Positions 27,346 to 36,562 of a stretch of 64,000 nucleotides of DNA are shown piece after piece. Both the position numbers and the translations under genes were made by a program. Origin of the DNA: Polyangiaceae bacterium (GTDB taxonomy: Bacteria; Myxococcota_A; Polyangia; Polyangiales; Polyangiaceae); contig JAICQO010000016.1 in the NCBI GenBank assembly GCA_025937835.1, positions 1 to 64,000 on the forward strand, read 5' to 3'. The number at the start of each line of letters is the position of its first letter. Positions within the stretch are counted from its first letter, which is position 1. Below the pieces are notes generated by a model. It made no database searches, was not told the DNA's origin, and was given only the letters and a program-made list of their open reading frames with translations.

Positions 27346-28935
27346 CTACGCCGACGCTGCTCGATCGTCTACCGCGACGGCGATCGTGCGCGGTCCCGAG
27401 GCTTCGACCTGGCTCGCGTGCCGACCCGACACGCGCCACCAATCTTCTGCCCGGCTTTGAGTCCAGCGCTCTGCGAGCCCGGTGCCCTGCAACAGCTCGC
27501 GCAGCGCCCGCGCTCCGTCGGGACGCGCCTCCGGCTTCTTTGCCAGACACGAGAGCACGATCGCCTCGAGCTCGGCCGGGACCTCGCTGGCAACCAGCTC
27601 CGAGGGCCGGCGCGGCGCTTCGTGCAGGTGCAGCGCGCAGACCTCGACCACGGTCCTGCCCTCGAAGACCGGCCGCCCCGCGAGCAGGTACCAGGCCACG
27701 GCGCCGAGCGCGTACAGATCGCTCTGCGCGTTCACCGAGTCCGGATCCTGGATCGCCTCGGGCGACAGGTAGAGCGGAGTGCCCGTGAGCGCGTTGGTCG
27801 CGGTCAGCCCGAGCTCGGGCGTCTCCGATTTCACGCTCTTTACCAGGCCGAAATCGACCAGCTTCGAGAACTCGTGCTCGTGCTGGCGCATCGCGACCAG
27901 CACGTTGGCGGGCTTCACGTCGCGGTGGACGAGGCCTAGATCGTGCGCCTCGCCGAGCGCGCCGCAGACCTGGATCAAGAGGTGCGCGACGCGCTCCGGC
28001 GGCAGCGGGCCGTGCGCCGCGACGAGCCGCTCGAGGTCGGTGCCCTCGATCAGCTCCATCGCATAGTAGAAGATGCCGTCGCGCGTTCGCCCGTAGTCGT
28101 AGATCGCGACGGTGTTCGGGTGCGTGAGCCGGGCCGTGAGCTGCACCTCGCGCTCGAAGCGCCGGATCGCGGCGTCGCTCATGGCCTCCGGCGGCAACAA
28201 CTTCACCGCCGTCGGGCGCCGGAGCAGCGCGTGGCTCGCGCGCCAGACCGCGCCCATCCCGCCCTCGCCGATCTTCGACTCGAGCGTGTACTGACCGAAC
28301 ACGCGTGCCTTCTGCACCTCCCGGCGCAGGCCGTAGATCGTGTACGAGGCCAGGGTCGCGATCGTGACGGCCGAGGCCGCCCAGCAGGCGGCGCCCATCG
28401 ACATGCCGATCCTGGCCTCTATCGGCCCGTCGAATCGCGTCCCGAAAGCCACGACCAGGAGCGCGCCCACCACGCCGATCCGGAGCGTGCGCCGCGGCGT
28501 GCTGGGCACGACGATCGCGCGCGCCAGAAACCCGAGTACGAACGCCAGCAACGGCACGAAGCGGCCTGCCGCGGGGTCGGGGATCGCCGCGCCCGTCGCA
28601 CCCCAGACCGCGAACAGCCCAACGGAGGCCGCGATATCGAGCGCGTGCAAGACCCGCGCATCGAGCGGCTTGCTTCGCGTGACGAGCCACAGCCCGCCCG
28701 TGATCAGCGCGTTCGTCAGATGCAGCAAGCTCGCCGGGGCGAACAGCTCGTGCTGAGGAAAAAACCCGGCCAGGTATGCCGACGACATCACCAGCCAGGT
28801 GACGCCCGCCAGCAGGAACACGCACAAGCCGAACGCGGACAGCCGCTTCTGGAAGAAGGCTCGGCCCTCTTCCGTATCCGTCACGGTGCTGGCGAGCTCC
28901 GAGCGCGGGTTGCGCCGGGGCTGTTCGGTCGGCAT
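27346..28935 (-). CDS. Ser/Thr protein kinase with N-terminal six-helix membrane domain
   Basis: 529 residues from the ATG at 28935; an upstream in-frame extension covers the HAD gene and was rejected. About residues 35-200 hold six hydrophobic helices with short loops (for example CVFLLAGVTWLVMSSAYLAG and LLAFVLGFLARAIVV). The cytosolic kinase domain (about 217-480) has IGEGGMGAVWRA, TAVKLLP, LVHRDVKPANVLV and VDFGLVK, all catalytic residues present. Most bacterial Hanks kinases have the membrane helix after the kinase; here a polytopic sensor-like domain precedes it. It is the last gene of the kinase-HAD-kinase operon. Confidence 0.9.
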   Translation of the reverse strand: MPTEQPRRNPRSELASTVTDTEEGRAFFQKRLSAFGLCVFLLAGVTWLVMSSAYLAGFFPQHELFAPASLLHLTNALITGGLWLVTRSKPLDARVLHALDIAASVGLFAVWGATGAAIPDPAAGRFVPLLAFVLGFLARAIVVPSTPRRTLRIGVVGALLVVAFGTRFDGPIEARIGMSMGAACWAASAVTIATLASYTIYGLRREVQKARVFGQYTLESKIGEGGMGAVWRASHALLRRPTAVKLLPPEAMSDAAIRRFEREVQLTARLTHPNTVAIYDYGRTRDGIFYYAMELIEGTDLERLVAAHGPLPPERVAHLLIQVCGALGEAHDLGLVHRDVKPANVLVAMRQHEHEFSKLVDFGLVKSVKSETPELGLTATNALTGTPLYLSPEAIQDPDSVNAQSDLYALGAVAWYLLAGRPVFEGRTVVEVCALHLHEAPRRPSELVASEVPAELEAIVLSCLAKKPEARPDGARALRELLQGTGLAERWTQSRAEDWWRVSGRHASQVEASGPRTIAVAVDDRAASA

Positions 28936-28964
28936 CGCGGCCGAGTCTGCCACGAGCGCCGTGC

Positions 28965-30044
28965 TCAGCCGAAGGTCATTCCGGGCCGGCGGCGATTTCG
29001 CCCGCCTCGGTAGCGCTCTGCGAGCTTCGTGTAGTCGAGCACGGGCGGCCGCTCCTCCACGTCGAAGGCGTTGGGCGCGTCGGTTTTCATCAGCGCAACG
29101 GAGCGAGCGAGATCCGCAGCGGCGCGCAACATGCCCGCGACATCCGGAAGGGCGCGGTCTAGCAGCCCGGGGGCGAGCCCTGCGGCGTGACCGCGCCGCA
29201 GCAAGTCGAGGTAGCTCCGCGCCAGCGAATCCGGCGAAAAGCCGTGCTTCTCCAAGAACTCCGAGCCGATCCGCAACACTGCCTCGGGTGACAGCACGCG
29301 CCGTTCGAGCAGTACGCACGCGGCCTGAAAGTAATTGTAAAACGGGACCAAGCGCGACCCGTAATGGCGAAAACGACTGGGGGGTGTCTGGCCGTCCAGG
29401 TGGATCAGGATCCGGTCCACCACGTCGTGGTGGGTGATGCGCGGCAGCGCCGCACGGCAGTCGCGGATCGCGGCGGAGTACGCCTCGCCGACCTCGAGCA
29501 CGCGCAGCAGCGTCGGGAGCTCGAGCGCACCCGCGCAGATGTCTGCGTAGAGCGAATACACGAAAGCATCGGACTCCGAGTCGTCGCCCACCAGGATCTC
29601 GCGCGGGTGGCGCCTGCCGTACTCGTGCTCGAGGTCACGCGCGCGCGCGGCGAGCAGCTCCGGCAGCTTGTAGCCGAGCTGATCGCGCAGCGCGCGAAAG
29701 CGCAGCTTGGCCAGGTTCGACAGGTTCGGCTTCAGCGTCAGCTCGTCGTAACGCACGCCGTCCAGCTCGAGCTTGGCGGAAAGCTTGCCGCGCATCTGAC
29801 GCGGGCTGCCGCTCAGGATGTGCACGCGCGCGCCCCGGCCGGAGAGCTCGCGCAACACGGCGGCGGCTCCGGGGACCGCGCGCTTTTGTTCCGGCGTCTC
29901 GAGCGCGGCGTTCAAGAGCTCCTTCAGCGTGTCGAAGCGGCTCCTCAGGTAGGTCTTGTCCAGGTCCCAGCGCGTGACGACGTCGGGGTTGACGAGACCC
30001 GTCCTCGCGCCTGACGCACCCGGATTCGGCGGTGCCGTCTGCAC
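28965..30044 (-). CDS. HAD-superfamily phosphatase (App1/DUF2183-like)
   Basis: 359 residues from a GTG one base after the upstream kinase stop; a longer frame into that kinase was rejected. HAD motif I is TRWDLDKTY (D-x-D), motif II region VHILSGSPRQM, and motif III/IV region ILVGDDSESDAFVYS. The spacing and the SGSP and GDDSESD motifs resemble App1-type phosphatidate phosphatases (DUF2183). It may dephosphorylate a lipid or phosphoprotein. Its position between two Ser/Thr kinase genes hints at an opposing or shared role, an inference. The C-terminal 150 residues are helical with no motif. Confidence 0.65.
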   Translation of the reverse strand: MQTAPPNPGASGARTGLVNPDVVTRWDLDKTYLRSRFDTLKELLNAALETPEQKRAVPGAAAVLRELSGRGARVHILSGSPRQMRGKLSAKLELDGVRYDELTLKPNLSNLAKLRFRALRDQLGYKLPELLAARARDLEHEYGRRHPREILVGDDSESDAFVYSLYADICAGALELPTLLRVLEVGEAYSAAIRDCRAALPRITHHDVVDRILIHLDGQTPPSRFRHYGSRLVPFYNYFQAACVLLERRVLSPEAVLRIGSEFLEKHGFSPDSLARSYLDLLRRGHAAGLAPGLLDRALPDVAGMLRAAADLARSVALMKTDAPNAFDVEERPPVLDYTKLAERYRGGRNRRRPGMTFG

Positions 30045-30045
30045 G

Positions 30046-32697
30046 TCAGGCCCAGGCGCGGCGAGTGTCGTTGAACTGCGACACGAGGTCGTGCGCGCCC
30101 GAGCGCTGCGCGACCTCGATCGCCTGTTCGATGAAGCCCACGGCCTCGCCCGAACGCTGCCGCCCGTAAGCGACGTGGGCGAGCGCCGAAAGCACCTTGG
30201 CCCGGTCGGCACCGTTGGGCCCGGCGATGTCGAGCGCCTCTTGCAGCACCCCCTCGGCGTCGGCGAGGTTACCGCTGCGGGTCAGCGCGGCGCCCAGTTT
30301 CTGGCCGAAGATCAGCATGGCGCGCAGCGGATCGTCGAGCTCGCCGCGGGCGATTTCCTCGCGCGCGATCTCGAGCCCGCGCCGCAGCGCCAGCACCTCC
30401 GCCTTGGAGTCGCCGCGGCTCGCGGCGCGCTCGGCGACTTGCTCGAGCAAGAGCAGCGCCTGGAAAGAGTCTCCCGCCTCGCAGGCGTGCGTGGCCGAGA
30501 CCTCGATCGGCGCGCCGAGCTTCTCGCGCGCGTCGAGCGCCTTCTTGTGGAGCTCGCGGCGGACCGCCACCGGAATGCCGGCCACGACGATCTCGCGCAG
30601 CAGCGGGTGCGCGGTGCTGAGCCGGTCGTCCTTCACGACCATGCCGGCGCGGACGAGCGCGTCGATCGCGGGCTCTAGCTGCTCGGTGCGCGGCAAGAGC
30701 TCCGCCACGGAGTCGGCGGCCACGCGATCCCCGAGCACCGCCAGCGCCTGGAGAGCGCGGCGCGCGTCCGGCTCGAGCGAGTCCACCCGCAGCGCGATCA
30801 AATCGGCGAGACGAGCCGGCGGATCGCTGCCGCCCTCGAGCGAATAGCGGATCACCTGCTCGACGTACATCGGAAGCGCGTTGCGCGAAGCGTCCGGCAG
30901 GCGCAGTCGATCTCCGCTGCGGCCGGAGCGCACGAGCCGCGACACCGCCGGCGGCGGCAGCGCGCCGAGCACGCGCTCTTCGCCCGTCTTCTCCCAGGGC
31001 ACGACCAGCCCGGGCGCCGCGGCGAACACGAGCAGCGCCTTCACCGGCGGGGGGTTCGTGATCAGATCCGCGAAGGCGTTGAGGCTCGCGCCGTCGACCT
31101 CGTCGAGGTCGTCCACGACCAGCACCACGCGCGGCACGTTCGCCGCCGCCAGCGAAAGCGCCCAGCGTAGCGTCTCGGCCACGCCGCCGCGCCGGACCCC
31201 GCTCGAGCGCGCGCCGTCGCGAGGGGAACGCCCGAACACCTCTTCGAGCCCCACGCGAGCCGAGTCCGGCACGCGCGGAAAGCGCCCGGTCTCGATCTCG
31301 TTGCTGTTCATGCTCGCGAGCTTCTGAATCGCCTCGCGCACCGCGTAATACGCGACGCTGGCCCGGAACGGATCCGGACCGACCACGACCACCGCGTCGC
31401 CGTCGCGCCGCGCCGCCGTCAAAAACTCCTGAAGCAGCCGAGTCTTCCCGGAGCCGGGATCGCCCGTGATCCGCACGGCGAGCGGGTGGTCTCCGACGCG
31501 ATGCCGGCAGTCGTCTAAAAACTGCATGTCCTCGTCGCGCGCTACGAACGGCAGCGGCAGCGCCGGCGTGTTCGAAGCCTCGGGAGGGATGCTGCGCACT
31601 GGCAGGCGCCCGCCGCACTCGCCGCAGAACTTGGTGAGCGGGACGACGAGGCCGCACGACGGACAGGTCGTCGTGGACGTGGCCACCGACAGCGGCGGCA
31701 TGGTCGGGCGCTCCGGCGGCAGGCTCTCCGCCATCACCAGCGCCTGCTTGAGCGCGTCCGCGAACTCCTGAGCGTCCTGGTAACGGCGCGCGGCGTCCTT
31801 GGCCAGCGCCTTCATCACCACGTCGACGAGCGGATCCGGGATGCCGCGTTCGGGAGCGAGCTGGCGCGGATCGGGGACCGGCACCGTCAGGTGCATCATC
31901 ACGACCTGCGTCGGGTTCTCCGCGCGGAACGGCAGGCGCCCAGTGAGCAGCTGGAACAGGATCACGCCCACCGCGTACAGGTCGCTGCGCCCGTCGAGCA
32001 GATCGCCCCGCCCCTGCTCGGGAGCCATGTAGTCGGGCGTTCCGCACACGATACCGGGGCTCGTGACGCTCGGAGACTGAGCGTCGGCGCGCAGCTTGGC
32101 GAGCCCGAAGTCCACGACCTTGACGAAGTCGCCGCCGCGCCGGAGCGGTTCGAGGATCACGTTTTCCGGCTTCAGATCGCGGTGGATGATGCCGAGATCG
32201 TGCGCTTCACCCAGCGCCGCGAGCACCTGGCGCAGCACGTCGACGATCCGCGTGAACGGCAGCGGCCCCTCTTCGTACGCGACGCGGGCCAGGTCCTTGC
32301 CGCGCAAGAACTCCATCACCAGATAAGGCTGGCCGTCGTCGGTGCGACCGAAGTCGAAGACGGAGACCGAGTTCGGATGATTGAGCTGACTCGCGGCGCG
32401 CGCCTCGGTCATGAAGCGCAGCGCGGAGTTCTCGTCCGAGAGCAAGTGCGGGTGGATGATCTTCACCGCTACGGTGCGACCGAGCGCGCTCTGTTGCGCG
32501 CGGTACACGCGGCCCATTCCGCCCACGCTGATCAGGTCGAGGATGTGATAGCCACCGGGCAGCGTGCGCCCGACCAAGCGATCTTCGTTGGTCGCGAGCG
32601 TGCCCACCGGAAAGCCGCAAGTCGGGCAATACTGGTGCTCGACCGCGCAGGGCGCGCTGCAGTGCGGGCAGATGCGGGCGGGGGGCTGGGTGGACAC
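30046..32697 (-). CDS. Ser/Thr kinase with two zinc ribbons, P-loop ATPase and TPR region
   Basis: 883 residues from a GTG. Zinc ribbon 1 uses C10, C13, C24 and C27 (CPHC, CPTC). The kinase domain (about 45-310) has [34 protein letters not shown] and VDFGLAK, and looks active. A second zinc ribbon (CPSC, CGEC at about 342-361) precedes a STAND-type ATPase with P-loop [13 protein letters not shown] (about 408) and [12 protein letters not shown], then a TPR-like C-terminus. Such fusions probably integrate a signal through ATP-driven oligomerisation. Cytosolic. It heads the kinase-HAD-kinase operon. Confidence 0.9.
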   Translation of the reverse strand: MSTQPPARICPHCSAPCAVEHQYCPTCGFPVGTLATNEDRLVGRTLPGGYHILDLISVGGMGRVYRAQQSALGRTVAVKIIHPHLLSDENSALRFMTEARAASQLNHPNSVSVFDFGRTDDGQPYLVMEFLRGKDLARVAYEEGPLPFTRIVDVLRQVLAALGEAHDLGIIHRDLKPENVILEPLRRGGDFVKVVDFGLAKLRADAQSPSVTSPGIVCGTPDYMAPEQGRGDLLDGRSDLYAVGVILFQLLTGRLPFRAENPTQVVMMHLTVPVPDPRQLAPERGIPDPLVDVVMKALAKDAARRYQDAQEFADALKQALVMAESLPPERPTMPPLSVATSTTTCPSCGLVVPLTKFCGECGGRLPVRSIPPEASNTPALPLPFVARDEDMQFLDDCRHRVGDHPLAVRITGDPGSGKTRLLQEFLTAARRDGDAVVVVGPDPFRASVAYYAVREAIQKLASMNSNEIETGRFPRVPDSARVGLEEVFGRSPRDGARSSGVRRGGVAETLRWALSLAAANVPRVVLVVDDLDEVDGASLNAFADLITNPPPVKALLVFAAAPGLVVPWEKTGEERVLGALPPPAVSRLVRSGRSGDRLRLPDASRNALPMYVEQVIRYSLEGGSDPPARLADLIALRVDSLEPDARRALQALAVLGDRVAADSVAELLPRTEQLEPAIDALVRAGMVVKDDRLSTAHPLLREIVVAGIPVAVRRELHKKALDAREKLGAPIEVSATHACEAGDSFQALLLLEQVAERAASRGDSKAEVLALRRGLEIAREEIARGELDDPLRAMLIFGQKLGAALTRSGNLADAEGVLQEALDIAGPNGADRAKVLSALAHVAYGRQRSGEAVGFIEQAIEVAQRSGAHDLVSQFNDTRRAWA

Positions 32698-32871
32698 GCG
32701 CTGGCCGTGGACTCTATCGCCTCCTCTCCCAAGACGCTCGTGAGGAGGCTCGCGAAATTGTATCCGAGCCTAGCCCAAGCGGGCTAGCGGTCTCCGGGCG
32801 CACGGCTCCGCCCCACGCTCTTTTTCGGGCGCCCACCCCAAACGATCCTCTCTTGTGGGACAGAGTCTCCG
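32698..32871. promoter_or_regulatory. Leader and promoter region of the zinc-ribbon kinase, with two inverted repeats
   Basis: The 174 bases between the rRNA methyltransferase stop and the kinase start. On the minus strand a TACAAT -10-like hexamer is at 32757-32762 (no clear -35). Downstream of it, an 8-bp inverted repeat (GCCTCCTC/GAGGAGGC at 32719-32726 and 32742-32749) would fold in the 5' leader. A 7-bp inverted repeat with a 4-base loop (CTAGCCC/GGGCTAG, 32770-32787) could terminate the methyltransferase transcript but has no T tract. Confidence 0.4.
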
Positions 32872-34092
32872 CTAAACGCGCTCGAGGACGCGGCCGACGA
32901 CGAACTTCAAATAGCGCCCCTCGGGGTGCCCGGCCGCCTGCGGGTGGTCGAGCGCCTGGCCAGCCTCGTGCACGATCTGAAACCTGACCCCGGCGCGCGC
33001 GGCGGCTTCGGCCAACAGCTCGCGAAACGCCGACGGCGAAACCTGAGCGGTGCAGCTCGCCGCCGCGTAGTAACCGCCGTGCTTGGTGGCAGCGATCCCG
33101 AGCGCGTTGACCTTGGTGTAGGCGCGGAGGGCCGCGAACAGCTGATCCCGGGAATTGGCGAAGCTCGGCGGGTCGCAAATCGTCAGATCGAAACGCGGTT
33201 CGTGGTGCTTGGCCGACTCGAGGTATTCGAAAACGTCCCGACTCACGAACTCGTGAGCCCCGGGGTCGATCTGGTTCGCCTGAAAGTTGCGGCGCGCCGC
33301 GGAGTTCGCCTCGGCGGCGATGTCTACGCTGGTCACGCCCAGCGCTCCGCCGAGCGCGGCCGAAATCGAGAATGCGCCGGTGTAGGAGAAGAGGTTCAGG
33401 ACGCGGCACCCCGCCGACAGGGAGCGGACGAAGGCGCGGTTCTCGCGGTGGTCGAGGAACAGACCGGTCTTCTGTCCCTCGTGGAGATTGGCGAGCAGGC
33501 GCATGCCCCCTTCGCGCGTCTCGATCTCGCGCGGCGGCTCGGCGCCGGACACGACGCGCAAGCGCCCGCCGCTCGCGCCGTCTTCCGGACCGTTCGGCTT
33601 CTGCGCTCGCGTGCGCTCGACGATCCCGAGCGGAGACAACACGGAATCGATCGCGCGCGCGACGTCGGGCAGCACGAGCTCCGCGACTGCGCCCGCGTAG
33701 GTGACCAGCACGACGTAGCGATCGTAGACGTCGGCGACGAGCCCGGGCACGCCGTCGCCCTCGCCGTTCAGCAGGCGGAACGCGGTCGTATCCTCGGCGC
33801 GATACTTGAGGCGGAGCGACAGCGCTTGCTCCACGCGCGCGCGGAACCAGGCCGCGTCCGGCGCCGAATCCCGCGCATAGATCCTGAGCGCGATCGGCGA
33901 GACCGGGTCGTAGAGCGCGTAGCCCAGAAAACCGCCGGCCCGGACCCTCACCCAACTCGCACGCTTCGGCAACGCCGACGGCTGGAGGTGATCGCGATAC
34001 ACCCACGGATGGCCGGCGCCGAGCGAGACCGACAGCTTCTTCGGCAGCTCGAGGGTCGGGAGCCGCGAGGATGCTCCGGTGTCGCGAGCCAT
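32872..34092 (-). CDS. Class I SAM-dependent rRNA cytosine methyltransferase (RlmI/RlmK-like)
   Basis: 406 residues from the ATG at 34092; an in-frame extension to 34422 covers the LacI gene and was rejected. An N-terminal PUA-like region (about 10-85, LSLGAGHPWVYRDHLQPS) is followed by an EEHUD-like and SAM fold. Key motifs are GLFLDHRENRAFV, motif I VLNLFSYTGAFSISAA, and motif IV LTICDPPSFANS. The region YYAAASCTA is where the family has its catalytic Cys (SCS), here SCT with Cys retained. It should methylate a 23S rRNA cytosine. It lies five bases after the LacI gene. Confidence 0.88.
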   Translation of the reverse strand: MARDTGASSRLPTLELPKKLSVSLGAGHPWVYRDHLQPSALPKRASWVRVRAGGFLGYALYDPVSPIALRIYARDSAPDAAWFRARVEQALSLRLKYRAEDTTAFRLLNGEGDGVPGLVADVYDRYVVLVTYAGAVAELVLPDVARAIDSVLSPLGIVERTRAQKPNGPEDGASGGRLRVVSGAEPPREIETREGGMRLLANLHEGQKTGLFLDHRENRAFVRSLSAGCRVLNLFSYTGAFSISAALGGALGVTSVDIAAEANSAARRNFQANQIDPGAHEFVSRDVFEYLESAKHHEPRFDLTICDPPSFANSRDQLFAALRAYTKVNALGIAATKHGGYYAAASCTAQVSPSAFRELLAEAAARAGVRFQIVHEAGQALDHPQAAGHPEGRYLKFVVGRVLERV

Positions 34093-34097
34093 GGCGC

Positions 34098-35120
34098 TCA
34101 GCGCTTGTCCGGCACGGGCCCGGTGCTCTCGCGCACCATGAGCTTCATCGGGAACTCGACGTGCGGGCGCTCCACCTTGAGGTGGTCGAGCGTCGACATG
34201 ATCGCGTGGCAGGCCTCGGCGCCCATCGCGCGCATCTCCTGGCGCACGGTGGTGAGCCCCGGCCAGCACAAGCCCGAGGCCGGGATGTCGTCGAAGCCGA
34301 TCACGCTCACGTCTCCGGGCACCGACAGCCCGTGGGTCTGCACGGTGCGCATGAAGCCGAGCGCCATCACGTCGTTGGCGAGCACCACCGCCGTCGGCCG
34401 GGTGCGTCCGAGCTTCAACCACTTCTTGGCGTACGCCACGCCCTCGTCCACGTGGTAGCGCGGCATGAACGTGCGGTACGCGAGCTTGAGCTTGTGCTGG
34501 GCGAGCGCGAGCTCGAGGCCCTCGCAGCGGTGGCGGCTATCCAGCGAGTCTTCCGTGCCGCCGATGTAGGCGATGCGCCGGTGGCCGAGCTCGAGCAGGT
34601 GGTTCGCGATGTCGCGGCCGACGCCGATGTTGTCGCTGCGCACCACGATGCCGCCCTTGAAGATCTCGTCCGGTGCGATCAACGCCACGGCGAACTGCAT
34701 CTTGCGCGCAGCCTCGACCAGCGCGCGCTCGCGCCGGCCCGGACACACGAAGATCAACCCGTCCACGCGGCGCTCCCGGATCCACGACGCGACGGTGCTC
34801 GCCTCGAACGTCCCGCGCAAGAACAGGCTGCCGACCAGGAGCGAGATGTGGCGCGAGGTCAGCTCTTCCTCGATGCCGCCGAGGATCTGCGTCACCCACT
34901 CGCTCTGCGTGTCGAACACCACGAGCCCGAAGCAACCGGCCCGCCCGAGCGAGAAATTGCGAGCGGTGGTCCAGGGCGTGTAGCCGAGCTTCTGGATCAC
35001 CTTCGCGACGCGCGCGCGCACCTCGGCGCTCGCATAACCGCCGTTGATGACCCGCGATACGGTGCTCTTGGATACGCGCGCGTGTCGCGCGACTTCAGCG
35101 ATGTCCGGCCCACGAGCCAT
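34098..35120 (-). CDS. LacI-family transcriptional regulator
   Basis: 340 residues. The N-terminal helix-turn-helix is complete (DIAEVARHARVSKSTVSRVING, with the family hinge region to about residue 60). The periplasmic-binding-protein-like effector domain contains LVVFDTQSEW, VDGLIFVCPG, NIGVGRDIANHLLELGHRRIAYI and VSVIGFDDIPASGLCWPGLTTV. It probably represses sugar or nucleoside genes; the target is not obvious. A TATAGT hexamer at 35136-35141 (minus strand) may be its -10. It is 45 bases downstream of the TlpA-like gene, and rRNA methyltransferase follows directly. Confidence 0.92.
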   Translation of the reverse strand: MARGPDIAEVARHARVSKSTVSRVINGGYASAEVRARVAKVIQKLGYTPWTTARNFSLGRAGCFGLVVFDTQSEWVTQILGGIEEELTSRHISLLVGSLFLRGTFEASTVASWIRERRVDGLIFVCPGRRERALVEAARKMQFAVALIAPDEIFKGGIVVRSDNIGVGRDIANHLLELGHRRIAYIGGTEDSLDSRHRCEGLELALAQHKLKLAYRTFMPRYHVDEGVAYAKKWLKLGRTRPTAVVLANDVMALGFMRTVQTHGLSVPGDVSVIGFDDIPASGLCWPGLTTVRQEMRAMGAEACHAIMSTLDHLKVERPHVEFPMKLMVRESTGPVPDKR

Positions 35121-35165
35121 TCTGAGAAGGCGCGGACTATAACACCGAAATCAGCGCCGTCGCGC

Positions 35166-35858
35166 TCATGCACCGCCGAGAAGGCGTACCAAATCGGGAA
35201 GGTCGCGGTCCTCGATCGCGCCCTGAACGCGGCAGCGCACCCGATTCTGCGGGTCGACCAGCAGATGGAACGGCAGCTCGGGGTCGGAGCCGAGGCCGGC
35301 GGCGCTCATCCAATCGTCCCGCTCCTTGCCTTCGCGGAGCCAGAAGGTCTGCTGGAGCTCGCGCGATCCCGCGAGGAACTGCTGGAGTTGACGCAGGTCG
35401 TCGTCGAGCGACACGAACTCGACGCGCAGCCTCGGAACCTCTCGTTCCCAGGCCCTGAGCCGCGGGATCTCCTCCTTGCAGGGGGCGCACCACGCAGCCC
35501 AGAAGTTCACCCAAGTCCATTGCCCCGCCGCCCCGGAAATGGCGCGCGCCGGCAGCTCGGAGGCTCCACTCCGGCGGCTGACGTGCTGCTTGGGTAGCGG
35601 CTTGCCCTCGCTCATCTGCCCCTGGCACAAGGCGCGCCGAGCCTGCTTGGGCGTGGTGCTCGCCGCGGGGTTCGCGGCCGCGCTCTTCGGGGCAGCGGGC
35701 GGGCTCGTCACTCCTGTGGGTGGAGCCGCCGCAGCGACGGCCTGGCTCCGCTCGCGAGTCACCGCGGGCGGATGCGACTCCTCGCACCCGAGCAAGCTCA
35801 GGCCGAAGAGCGCAGACAGCGCAGACAGCGCGGCGTTCACAGCCGGCAATCGACCCAT
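35166..35858 (-). CDS. TlpA-like thioredoxin-fold lipoprotein
   Basis: 230 residues. The ATG at 35858 gives an Arg-bearing leader and lipobox LLGC (C25); an alternative GTG at 35840 would form a GTGA overlap with the upstream gene. An Ala/Pro-rich linker to about residue 90 leads to a thioredoxin fold with FWAAWCAPCKEEIP (C124-A-P-C127) and a cis-Pro region LPFHLLVDP. It probably acts as a periplasmic thiol reductant. It overlaps the OmpA-like gene by 22 bases and is the last gene of the VKOR-OmpA-TlpA unit. Confidence 0.85.
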   Translation of the reverse strand: MGRLPAVNAALSALSALFGLSLLGCEESHPPAVTRERSQAVAAAAPPTGVTSPPAAPKSAAANPAASTTPKQARRALCQGQMSEGKPLPKQHVSRRSGASELPARAISGAAGQWTWVNFWAAWCAPCKEEIPRLRAWEREVPRLRVEFVSLDDDLRQLQQFLAGSRELQQTFWLREGKERDDWMSAAGLGSDPELPFHLLVDPQNRVRCRVQGAIEDRDLPDLVRLLGGA

Positions 35859-36562
35859 GAGATGAAGGCGCTCCGGTTGATGGCTTGCTCGTCGCATTTT
35901 TCGTCGGGCCGCGAGGTCTGCCAGGAACAGTAGTCCTTGGAGAGCTGGGCGAACTCGTTACCGAGCCACAAGAGCCCCACCTTTTTCTCGAGCTCCGGAT
36001 CCTGGCCGGCTTCCTTGAGATGATACATCACCGAGTTGGCGCGGCGGTGCGACAGCGCGCGATTCTTGGTCTGGGTGCCGGTCTTCGAGGCGCGGGCCAC
36101 CACGAAGAAGTAACGAGCGCCCTTCCTCGCGAACCATTTGTCATCCAGCAACTTCTTGGCCGCCTCGTCGAGCTCGTGCAGGTTCTCGTCGAACAAGAGC
36201 ACGGCGCCGCGCTCGCGGAGCGGCGTGAAGAGCTCGTTGAAGTCCTTGTCGTCGATGCTGGCGAAGGTCTTGACGTCGGCCGGCTTGCAGCCGCGGCGCG
36301 TCTCGTCGGCCGCGAGCCCGCAGGAGTGCAGGACCCGCTCGAGCACTTCCTTGAAGCGCGGCGTGCAATAGGCCACCTCCGCGTGATCGGCCTTCGCTAC
36401 CTTCGGGCGCTCGGCTTGGGGCGCGAGCAAGCGCTCCGTTGCCTGGTTGACCTCCGAGCGCACGGCCAGCGCCACTCCCGTCAACGACAGCAGCGCAACG
36501 GCGATCCCGACCAGCCCAGCGACGCCGGCCGAAGGACCCCGAGCTTCGGGCTCGTCATTCAT
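35837..36562 (-). CDS. Membrane-anchored OmpA-like protein
   Basis: 241 residues with one N-terminal membrane helix (GVAGLVGIAVALLSLTGVAL). The C-terminal part has the pattern of an OmpA/MotB-type fold: VLLFDENLHELDEAAKKLL, FVVARASKTGTQTKNRALSHRRANSV, and a final segment INRSAFISWVDC. The fold usually binds peptidoglycan, although the last strand lacks the canonical NRRVE. Several Cys residues (YCTPRF, CGLAADETRRGC, YCSWQTS ... KCDEQ, DCRL) could form disulphides. It sits between the VKOR-DsbA fusion and the TlpA-like protein. OmpA call moderate. Confidence 0.6.
   Translation of the reverse strand: MNDEPEARGPSAGVAGLVGIAVALLSLTGVALAVRSEVNQATERLLAPQAERPKVAKADHAEVAYCTPRFKEVLERVLHSCGLAADETRRGCKPADVKTFASIDDKDFNELFTPLRERGAVLLFDENLHELDEAAKKLLDDKWFARKGARYFFVVARASKTGTQTKNRALSHRRANSVMYHLKEAGQDPELEKKVGLLWLGNEFAQLSKDYCSWQTSRPDEKCDEQAINRSAFISWVDCRL

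Noticed and set aside
32714-34006. Minus-strand frame overlapping the rRNA methyltransferase
   Set aside because: Arg-rich shadow frame that would displace a clear methyltransferase with all motifs.
34093-34422. Upstream extension of the rRNA methyltransferase through the LacI gene
   Set aside because: It would overlap the 3' third of the LacI-family gene in another frame; the ATG at 34092 fits the family start and operon spacing.
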